A stretch of 64,000 bases of DNA. It comes from Acinetobacter larvae. GTDB lineage: Bacteria; Pseudomonadota; Gammaproteobacteria; Pseudomonadales; Moraxellaceae. Below are positions 54,326 to 61,273 of this stretch, piece by piece. The stretch's first letter is position 1. Each line of letters starts with the position of its first letter. The stretch covers positions 124,001 to 188,000 of the forward strand of contig NZ_CP016895.1 in the NCBI RefSeq assembly GCF_001704115.1, read 5' to 3'. A model generated the notes under the pieces. That model was not told the origin of the DNA and searched no databases. It worked only from the letters and a program-made list of their open reading frames with translations. The position numbers were made by a program, and so were the translations under genes.

Positions 54326-55750
54326 TTAGAGATTTAAGAGATAGAATAACCCTGCGAATAAGACAATATTACTCAGTACAATTGCCCAGCCACCGTATAA
54401 CATATATTTTAACTGTGTTGAGCGTGCCAGCCCCATTTGTCCAAACATATCAGAAGATGGGAAAGGACCAAACCAGTCAACTTGCGAACTGGATAATAAA
54501 ACTGCGGTAATAGCGACAGGAGGCACACCTTGCGCAGCTAAGATCGGTCCAAAAATTTTATGCGTAAAAGTCATTTGGGCAACCGCTGCACCAGGAATAT
54601 GTCCAACGATATTGAACAAGAAAATCGCCATACAGAGCCATGCCGGATTGAGCCCCGTTAAATAAGGTGTAACGTTGTCGAGTAAAGTGTGATAAGCATT
54701 TAGTTTTTCGACCAAGACTAAAATTGGGTTGTAGAGCCAATAGAGAATAAACATCCAGACCAGTTTGCCACAACCATCGTATAGTGCATTGAGAATTTGT
54801 TTGGGTGTGAAACCTGCGACTAAGCCTGTTAACATGGCAACCGTAAGCATCACAATAATGGCGTAACTAAATCCAGCTTTGAGACTTATGCCAATCAGCG
54901 CCATCACAATAATCGTAGCAATAAAGACCATCGCGGCACGTTTACTGCGTTTTTCCATTGCAGGCGTAGGTTGTTCTGTTTGTTCAAGGAAATTTTCATT
55001 ATATGAAAATTTACCAACGGTCCATTTTTGGATATAGCCTGACATTATCCAACCTGTAGCCAGCGTGACGACACTCATGGGTAGGGCAGATGAGATCAGA
55101 AATTGTGGATAGCTTAAACCACCAAGCTCCAAAATGGTTACGGTACTGGGTGTAAAGGGACCGATAAATAAACCAATAGATCCTGCAGTCATGAGTAAGA
55201 TGGCAACGGTTGGTGGTGTGAGACCTACAGCAGCAGCAATGGGAATAATCACTGCCACAATAATGGCATTGCCACCCGCCATGGTGCCAAGAGAACCACA
55301 GATCACCATCGACGAAATTACGATGCCAAGCTTAACGCGGCTTTGACTAGATAAACCGACACGATTGACAATAAATTTAACCAATTCTTTGGCAGCACCA
55401 GTACGATTGGCAACTTCACCAACACCTGCACCAAGCATAATGATTAAGCCAACTGTGGCAATAAATGAGCCCGTAGATTGTGCCAATATCGTACCGAGTT
55501 CGAGTACAGAGGTGGAGGTCATTACCACACTGAGTAGAATGGCGATGATCACGGAAAGTACGATATCAAGTCCGATGACCGTAAGTAAGGCTAAGGCAAC
55601 AATCGGTAGAAACCCGATCAGCCCGATTTGTTCTTGTGACAAGCCTCGTGCATAAATTGCGAGTCCAAAACCCAAAATAATAATGATCATTAATGAAAGA
55701 TTTTTTTTCGTCCATATACGATCTAATGATGAAACAGAAGATTCAACCAT
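54326..55750 (-). CDS. NhaC/DcuC-like secondary transporter
   Basis: 474 residues with about eleven to twelve membrane helices. MIICGSLGTMAGGNAIIVAVII-type glycine-rich re-entrant segments (seen around VICGSLGTMAGGNAI) and LLSSSQVDWFGPFPSSDMFG place it in the ion-transporter superfamily with NhaC, DcuC and GntP-like carriers. It is probably a sodium- or proton-coupled carrier for a small organic solute. It is divergent from a LysR regulator that is followed by DadA-like and RidA genes, so an amino acid or cyclic imine is a sensible substrate guess. The exact family assignment is moderate. Confidence 0.65.
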   Translation of the reverse strand: MVESSVSSLDRIWTKKNLSLMIIIILGFGLAIYARGLSQEQIGLIGFLPIVALALLTVIGLDIVLSVIIAILLSVVMTSTSVLELGTILAQSTGSFIATVGLIIMLGAGVGEVANRTGAAKELVKFIVNRVGLSSQSRVKLGIVISSMVICGSLGTMAGGNAIIVAVIIPIAAAVGLTPPTVAILLMTAGSIGLFIGPFTPSTVTILELGGLSYPQFLISSALPMSVVTLATGWIMSGYIQKWTVGKFSYNENFLEQTEQPTPAMEKRSKRAAMVFIATIIVMALIGISLKAGFSYAIIVMLTVAMLTGLVAGFTPKQILNALYDGCGKLVWMFILYWLYNPILVLVEKLNAYHTLLDNVTPYLTGLNPAWLCMAIFLFNIVGHIPGAAVAQMTFTHKIFGPILAAQGVPPVAITAVLLSSSQVDWFGPFPSSDMFGQMGLARSTQLKYMLYGGWAIVLSNIVLFAGLFYLLNL

Positions 55751-55868
55751 TTGCTAATCGCTCCTTGATGCAGGTATGCATATTTTTTGCAATGTACAGC
55801 AGATAATTGACTTTCTATAATGAATTCTATTAGATTGATTATAACTATTGGTTATGATGTGCTTTAAG

Positions 55869-56747
55869 ATGAATCTGAGACATATTGAAATATTCTATTT
55901 AGTTATGGTGTATGGATCATTAACTGAAGCAGCATCTGTATTGTGTATTTCTCAACCTGCAGCCAGTAAATTACTGAAACATGCTGAACAACGTTTGGGT
56001 TTTTCATTATTTGAACGGGTGAAGGGAAAACTACAACCAACCAATGAAGCCTTTATTTTGTATGAGCAGATTAAGCCAATTTATGACCAGCTTAATAAGC
56101 TGAATAAACTTACCCATAATTTAAGTAAAAATCCGAAAGGACGCATTACAGTAGGATGTTTACCAAGTTTGGGTTTAAGCTTATTACCCAAGTTAGCAGC
56201 CAGTTATTTGAAAAAATATCCTGGGGTGTTTTTAAATATTGGGACTGATCATACACAGGCTTTAGAGCAAAAATTATTACAACGTGAAATTGATATTGCT
56301 GTTACTTTTGAACCGGATACGTTAAATGGCGTGATTGCTACTCCTATTTTAGATATTCCACTGGTTTATATTGACTCGGAACAGCATGGTACAGTTATTG
56401 ATATTCAGGATATAGATGAGCAGCGTTGGATTCAACCTGATGCAGACTCATTATTAAGAGTAGTTAAGAAATATCGTAGTTTTGAACGCAGCATTTTAAA
56501 TGCACAGACTTATTATATGGCAGCTGAGTTGGTTCGACAGGGAGTAGGGTGCAGTATTACTGATGTTTATACTGCGGTTTATAGTTTACCTGAACAGATG
56601 ATTTATCCGATACAACCACCTTTACACACCACTATTTATTTATTGAGAAATGCCAACGTCCCGACCACACATGCGACCGATAACTTTATTACTTTAATTA
56701 AAAATCAGATTGAAGCAATTACCCCGGTTCTTAACAAAAGGTTATGA
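55869..56747 (+). CDS. LysR-family transcriptional regulator
   Basis: 292 residues from the ATG at 55869. The in-frame start at 55848 lacks family support. The N-terminal winged helix is MNLRHIEIFYLVMVYGSLTE then AASVLCISQPAASKLLKHAE. The C-terminal effector domain begins near GRITVGCLPSLGLSLLPKLA. It resembles OccR/NocR-type regulators of opine or amino acid use. It is divergent from the permease and 80 bases ahead of the DadA-like gene, so it probably controls both directions. The inducer is unknown. Confidence 0.88.
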   Translation: MNLRHIEIFYLVMVYGSLTEAASVLCISQPAASKLLKHAEQRLGFSLFERVKGKLQPTNEAFILYEQIKPIYDQLNKLNKLTHNLSKNPKGRITVGCLPSLGLSLLPKLAASYLKKYPGVFLNIGTDHTQALEQKLLQREIDIAVTFEPDTLNGVIATPILDIPLVYIDSEQHGTVIDIQDIDEQRWIQPDADSLLRVVKKYRSFERSILNAQTYYMAAELVRQGVGCSITDVYTAVYSLPEQMIYPIQPPLHTTIYLLRNANVPTTHATDNFITLIKNQIEAITPVLNKRL

Positions 56748-56827
56748 CCACCCGCTAAATTCTCATTTGTTTGCCATCTAGACATCTTCTTTAATGTGCT
56801 GAGTTAGGGAAGAAAGCGTGGTGGAAA

Positions 56828-58069
56828 ATGAAAAAACATGTAGTTGTCATCGGTGGCGGTGTCATTGGTTTAAGTACATGTTATGCGCTGATCCAAGCTG
56901 GTCATAGCGTGACTTTAGTCGAAGCACAGGATGCCGTGGCGCAGCAAACCAGCTTTGCCAATGGTGGGCAACTTAGTTATCGCTATGTGGCACCTTTGGC
57001 GGATGCGGGTGTACCGCAACAAGCCTTACAGTGGTTCTATAAAGTGGATTCACCCCTTAATTTTAGATTGAAATGCTCTCCTCAGCAGTGGGCATGGCTA
57101 TTCAAGTTTTTATGGGCGTGTAATCGCAAAGATAATATCGTCAATGGCGAACATATTTTACGTTTATCTTTATATAGCCAAAGCATTATGAATCAATGGC
57201 GTGAAGACCTAGGTGATTTTTGTTGGGCGAAATCAGGGAAAATGGTTATCCATCGTCAAGATAAAATTTTTCAAAAAGCCCAGACGGGGGTAGATGCTCA
57301 AGTTCAACAAATTTTATCACGGGATGAAACTGTTGCTGTAGAACCGGCATTGACAGGCATTACTGCGCAAATTTGCGGTTCTATTTATACACCAGCAGAT
57401 GAAACGGCAGATTGCTATCAGTTTTGTTTACGCTTGCTTGAAAAATTAAAACAATATCAGGGCTTTAATTGTTTGTATCAGCATCAAGTGATGGCTTTTG
57501 AGCGCCACAATGATCAGATTCGTGCTATTCAAAGTACACAAGCTCGTATAGAGGCTGATGAATTTGTAATTGCAGCGGGTAATGGCAGTACTGCCTTATT
57601 TGAGTTATTAGGTATTCACGTGCCGCTTTACGGTTTAAAAGGTTATAGTTTGACTTTAGACTTTCCCGCCCAGCAAGGTATTGTACCGAATATCAGTGTG
57701 ACGGATTATGCGCATAAAATTGTCTATGCCAAATTGAAGGATAAATTACGTATTGCTGCCATGGTCGATATTGGCTATGACGATCTAGGCATTCGCCCTG
57801 AACGTATTCAAGCTTTGAAACAAATCGTACAAGCGACTTTTCCAGCCTTACAAGGTCTTGATGATGCGGTGCAATGGTGCGGTGCAAGACCATCTACACC
57901 CAAAGGACCGCCTATTATTGGTCGTACCCGTTATAAAAATCTCTGGTCTAATATTGGACAAGGAAGCTTAGGTTTTACCTTAGCCGCTGGGAGTGCTGAG
58001 GTATTGTCACAATTAATCAGTCAAGCACAGCCCCCAATCGCATTAGATGGTTTATCGATGGAGTTATAA
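56828..58069 (+). CDS. DadA-like D-amino acid dehydrogenase
   Basis: 413 residues. The FAD-binding N-terminus is VVVIGGGVIGLSTCYALIQAGH. The DAO-type family phrases ANGGQLSYRYVAPLADAG and GARPSTPKGPPIIGRTRYKN are close to those of DadA. The C-terminal GQGSLGFTLAAGSAEVLSQL binds the flavin. It should oxidise a D-amino acid to an imino acid that hydrolyses to the keto acid. The RidA gene one base downstream is a logical partner, as RidA removes reactive imines. It is not the canonical dadA locus with an alanine racemase, so the substrate may not be D-alanine. Confidence 0.85.
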   Translation: MKKHVVVIGGGVIGLSTCYALIQAGHSVTLVEAQDAVAQQTSFANGGQLSYRYVAPLADAGVPQQALQWFYKVDSPLNFRLKCSPQQWAWLFKFLWACNRKDNIVNGEHILRLSLYSQSIMNQWREDLGDFCWAKSGKMVIHRQDKIFQKAQTGVDAQVQQILSRDETVAVEPALTGITAQICGSIYTPADETADCYQFCLRLLEKLKQYQGFNCLYQHQVMAFERHNDQIRAIQSTQARIEADEFVIAAGNGSTALFELLGIHVPLYGLKGYSLTLDFPAQQGIVPNISVTDYAHKIVYAKLKDKLRIAAMVDIGYDDLGIRPERIQALKQIVQATFPALQGLDDAVQWCGARPSTPKGPPIIGRTRYKNLWSNIGQGSLGFTLAAGSAEVLSQLISQAQPPIALDGLSMEL

Positions 58070-58070
58070 T

Positions 58071-58427
58071 ATGAGTAATCAAATACAGCGTCACCAGCTT
58101 TCAGCACGTCTAGCTGGTTGCGTGGTTCATAATGGATTGGTGTATTTATCTGGACAAGTTCCAACAACACTAGATGCAGATGTCAAAGTACAGACTGAAG
58201 AGGTCTTGGCAAAAATTGACGCTTTGTTGGCGCAGGTCAATACCGATAACCGTCGTATTCTCAGTGCGCAAATCTGGTTAAAAGATATTGCGCGTGATTT
58301 TGCCGTATTTAATCAATGCTGGGAAGCGTGGTTACCTGCTGATGCAGCACCAGCACGCGCTGCTTTACAAGCTGATCTCGCCCGTCCAGAAGTGCTGGTT
58401 GAGATTATGCTCACAGCTGCTTTGTAG
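58071..58427 (+). CDS. RidA-family imine deaminase
   Basis: 118 residues from the ATG at 58071, one base after the dehydrogenase stop. A longer frame from 58047 overlaps that gene and is rejected. HNGLVYLSGQVPTTLDADVK and the C-terminal PARAALQADLARPEVLVEI carry the conserved RidA features, including the Arg in APARAAL that binds the carboxylate. It hydrolyses reactive enamines or imines made by the dehydrogenase. The coupling to the DadA-like gene makes this a dedicated copy. Confidence 0.88.
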   Translation: MSNQIQRHQLSARLAGCVVHNGLVYLSGQVPTTLDADVKVQTEEVLAKIDALLAQVNTDNRRILSAQIWLKDIARDFAVFNQCWEAWLPADAAPARAALQADLARPEVLVEIMLTAAL

Positions 58428-58662
58428 AAAATAGAAAAATCTGCGCTGTAAAGATAAGGATATCTATTTACATAACCTCGTATGCTCGTGGCTGCGAGGT
58501 GTTTTTGTAAGGTGGTTTGCATTATGGCAGTTGTTTTATTGTTTAAATGAATGGTAACCGAGGTTTTAAAAATAATAACTTATAACATGATGCAGATTTG
58601 CCGTCCAATTCTTAGATCATAGGCGCATAATATTGATTTAATTGTTATTTGTGAGACGGGTC

Positions 58663-59421
58663 ATGATGCATACCATAAAAAAATATCTATTCAGTAGTAC
58701 GATTTTAACGGTAAGCTTGATAACACATGCGAATGAAACGGTACATTGGGGCTATGATGCTGAGCGTGGACCAGCGCAATGGGGTAAGTTGAGCGCAGAT
58801 TATAAAGCCTGTAGTGATGGTAAAAATCAGACACCGATCAATATTACCAATGTTTATGAAAGTGAACATAAACATCCGATAGATGTGGAATATCAAGTTC
58901 ATCCCAATCATGTCGTGTTTAATGGTCATACTGTACAGATCAATAGCCAAGATCAATCAGATTATTTAGTGCTTGACCAAGAAAAATATTATTTACAGCA
59001 ATTTCACTTGCATACCCCAAGTGAAAATCAGATTGATGGGAAAAGTTTTCCGCTGGAGCTGCACTTTGTAAATGCCAATGCACAGGGTGAACTGACGGTC
59101 ATGGCGGTGATGTTTGAGCTCGGGCAGAAAAATAGTGAATGGGATAAAATCTGGGCAGATTTATCTTATAAAGAAAATGATGTAAAAAGCTTAGCGCAAG
59201 AAGTCGATTTAGAAAAATTATTGCCTAAAAATCGGGAGTATTATCGTTTTTCTGGTTCTTTAACCACACCACCTTGTAGTGAAGGGGTGAACTGGATCGT
59301 CTATAAACAACCGATGACGATTTCAAAACAACAACTTGCTGAATTTCAAAAAATATTAAAAGGGCATTCGAATAATCGTCCGATTCAACCCACTCACGGG
59401 CGTATTGTCATTGCAGACTAG
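58663..59421 (+). CDS. Periplasmic alpha-carbonic anhydrase
   Basis: 252 residues from the ATG at 58663; the ATG at 58666 is equally possible. A signal peptide (KKYLFSSTILTVSLITHA) ends just before NETVHWGYDAERGP. The three zinc ligands are His115 and His117 in FHLHTPSEN and His134 in LELHFVN, with the spacing usual for bacterial alpha-carbonic anhydrases. FSGSLTTPPCSEGVNWIV is the active-site Thr region with its Cys. It hydrates carbon dioxide in the periplasm. It stands alone between the amino acid module and the FecI system. An imperfect hairpin follows the stop. Confidence 0.92.
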   Translation: MMHTIKKYLFSSTILTVSLITHANETVHWGYDAERGPAQWGKLSADYKACSDGKNQTPINITNVYESEHKHPIDVEYQVHPNHVVFNGHTVQINSQDQSDYLVLDQEKYYLQQFHLHTPSENQIDGKSFPLELHFVNANAQGELTVMAVMFELGQKNSEWDKIWADLSYKENDVKSLAQEVDLEKLLPKNREYYRFSGSLTTPPCSEGVNWIVYKQPMTISKQQLAEFQKILKGHSNNRPIQPTHGRIVIAD

Positions 59422-59614
59422 TGAAGCGACTTATTCTGGTTCAGCCCATAGATACATCTTAGGTTTAACGATGGGTCGAGTAAGTGCCAGATAAAATTCG
59501 CATGACTTAAAAAATCATTTGTCCAACGTCATTTTGGGGAAAAACAGCGTTTGGTTTTGTTGGGAAATTCTTTGAAATAATGCATTGTGCCATTGTGACT
59601 TAGTCGATATAATC

Positions 59615-59633
59615 GCTAATAATTATCATTTAG
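59615..59633. promoter_or_regulatory. Fur-box-like site upstream of fecI
   Basis: The 19-mer from 59615 matches the reverse Fur consensus GATAATGATTATCATTATC at 14 of 19 positions by eye (TAATAATTATCATT core). It ends ten bases before the sigma factor ATG, so Fur bound with iron would block expression. Confidence 0.7.
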
Positions 59634-59643
59634 ATTTGGCGCA

Positions 59644-60141
59644 ATGCAGACTCCCACTGTTGAACATCTCTATCGAGACCATCATTCGTGGTTATATGGA
59701 TGGCTGAAGCATCGTCTTCAACAAGACAGTCTTGCAGCTGATTTAGCACATGATACTTTTGTCAAAATTTTACAGCATCAAGAGCGTTATAGCTTAGAAC
59801 AACCACGAGCACTGTTGACCACGATTGCCAAAAATCTGAGTTATCGCTGGTGGCATAGAAAACAAATCGAAGAAGCTTATCTACAACAATTACAATTCAT
59901 TGCGCCGCAGTATTACCCGTCACCAGAACAAGAATTACAAGCCATTCAGTTACTGGTTGAACTTTATATGTTAATGGATCAATTACAACAACGTGAACAA
60001 CAAGTCTTTATAAAATGGCAGATCGATGGCTTGTGTTATGCTGAGATTGCAGAACAATTGGGTGTCTCTTTGATTACAGTCAAACGTGATATGAAAAAAG
60101 TCATGCTCTGTTGTTTAAAGCTATTTGAGCTGGATGACTGA
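59644..60141 (+). CDS. fecI: FecI-like extracytoplasmic-function sigma factor
   Basis: 165 residues. The region 2 segment LYRDHHSWLYGWLKHRLQ with DLAHDTFVKILQH is typical of iron-starvation sigma factors. Region 4 has QQVFIKWQIDGLCYAEIAEQ then LGVSLITVKRDMKKVM. It should be released by FecR when the outer-membrane receptor binds its ligand, and then transcribe the receptor gene. A Fur-box-like site overlaps its upstream region. It is the first gene of a FecI-FecR-receptor group. Confidence 0.9.
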   Translation: MQTPTVEHLYRDHHSWLYGWLKHRLQQDSLAADLAHDTFVKILQHQERYSLEQPRALLTTIAKNLSYRWWHRKQIEEAYLQQLQFIAPQYYPSPEQELQAIQLLVELYMLMDQLQQREQQVFIKWQIDGLCYAEIAEQLGVSLITVKRDMKKVMLCCLKLFELDD

Positions 60142-60177
60142 GACGCACTGCGAATCAAGAAGATTGAAGGGATTGTC

Positions 60178-61161
60178 GTGACAGCACAGCATAACGATTG
60201 CGAAGCCGAGATTTTAGAGCAAGCCGCTGAGTGGCTGGTGCGTTTAGAAGAGGGTCCATTAAATAGCAGCGAGGAATTGCTTTTTCAGCATTGGTTGGCT
60301 CAAAGTCCTTTACATCAAAAACTATGGCAGCGTGCCGAGAAATTACAACGTAAGCTGCATCATCGTGCCGATTATTTGCCTGATCATATGGCGAAGCGTT
60401 TCTTGCAAGCACAAAAGCCTGCTCATCCGATGCTGTTTAAAAATCTGGTGTTGCTGTTGGGGATTACGGGGATTATTGGCAGTGGATACTTTGTAGTACG
60501 TACGCAGGCTTGGGATGCGGATTATCGTACCGCCTATGGCGAGCAACGACAAATCACTTTAGCCGATGGCTCTGTACTCACACTCAACAGTAAAACTGCA
60601 ATTGATATCGATTATGCGCAAAATGAGCGTGCCATACATCTACGCTATGGCGAAGTGTATATTGAAACAGGCAAAGATCGGCAGCAACGTCCTTTTCATG
60701 TATATGGTCAACATGGTCGTTTATTGGCCTTGGGAACAGCTTTTGCCGTACAGCAGCATGAGAAAAAGAGCACTTTATGGGTGACTGAACATGCGGTACG
60801 CATTGATACCCAATATAGTCATCAACAGCAAACCTTAGCAGCAGGTTATCAAGTTGAGTATGACAATCACAAAATTTTTAATGCTCAGCCTTTACAGACT
60901 GAACAGTTGTTATGGCGTAAAGGGTTATTACTGGCGAATCGTTATAGCATGGCGCAGTTTAGTGCCATGCTGACAGAAAATTATGGTGTACGTGTTCAGC
61001 TAGATCCACAGCAACAACAGCAATTGGCAAAGATTGAAATTTCAGGCACGTTCCCAAGTAACGACCTCAATCGCACATTGCAATTGCTGGTGACGACCTA
61101 TCCTGTAGCAATTGAACGTTCACGTTTTACCGGTACGGTTTATATCTCAACTAAAAAATAA
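60178..61161 (+). CDS. fecR: FecR-like anti-sigma regulator
   Basis: 327 residues from a GTG at 60178. The cytoplasmic N-terminus has AAEWLVRLEEGPLNSSEELL followed by FQHWLAQSPLHQKLWQRAEK, the sigma-binding FecR N-domain. A membrane helix follows (LVLLLGITGIIGSGYFVV, near residues 83-100). The periplasmic FecR domain begins at AYGEQRQITLADGSVLTLN. The C-terminal part (ISGTFPSNDLNRTLQLL) resembles the STN fold that contacts the receptor signalling domain. It relays ligand binding from the TonB receptor to FecI. Confidence 0.92.
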   Translation: MTAQHNDCEAEILEQAAEWLVRLEEGPLNSSEELLFQHWLAQSPLHQKLWQRAEKLQRKLHHRADYLPDHMAKRFLQAQKPAHPMLFKNLVLLLGITGIIGSGYFVVRTQAWDADYRTAYGEQRQITLADGSVLTLNSKTAIDIDYAQNERAIHLRYGEVYIETGKDRQQRPFHVYGQHGRLLALGTAFAVQQHEKKSTLWVTEHAVRIDTQYSHQQQTLAAGYQVEYDNHKIFNAQPLQTEQLLWRKGLLLANRYSMAQFSAMLTENYGVRVQLDPQQQQQLAKIEISGTFPSNDLNRTLQLLVTTYPVAIERSRFTGTVYISTKK

Positions 61162-61208
61162 ATAATTTTTTTTAGTTTTAAATGATACTTTTGATGATCT
61201 CAAGTCTT

Positions 61209-61265
61209 AACCCTATAGACAGCATGTTTTTGATGTTGCGATTACATCAGTTTCAGCATAGGGTT
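61209..61265 (+). promoter_or_regulatory. Stem-loop covering the receptor ribosome-binding site
   Basis: AACCCTAT (61209-61216) pairs with ATAGGGTT (61258-61265). Inside, GATGT (61232-61236) pairs with ACATC (61244-61248). AGGG at 61260-61263 is the only plausible ribosome-binding site for the receptor ATG at 61274, and it is in the stem. A T-run follows the right arm. It could act as an attenuator or a translational switch. Confidence 0.4.
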
Positions 61266-61273
61266 TTTTAACC

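Noticed and set aside
59424..59485. Hairpin after the carbonic anhydrase gene as a terminator
   Set aside because: The arms pair only imperfectly and no T-run follows, so I did not list it as a terminator.
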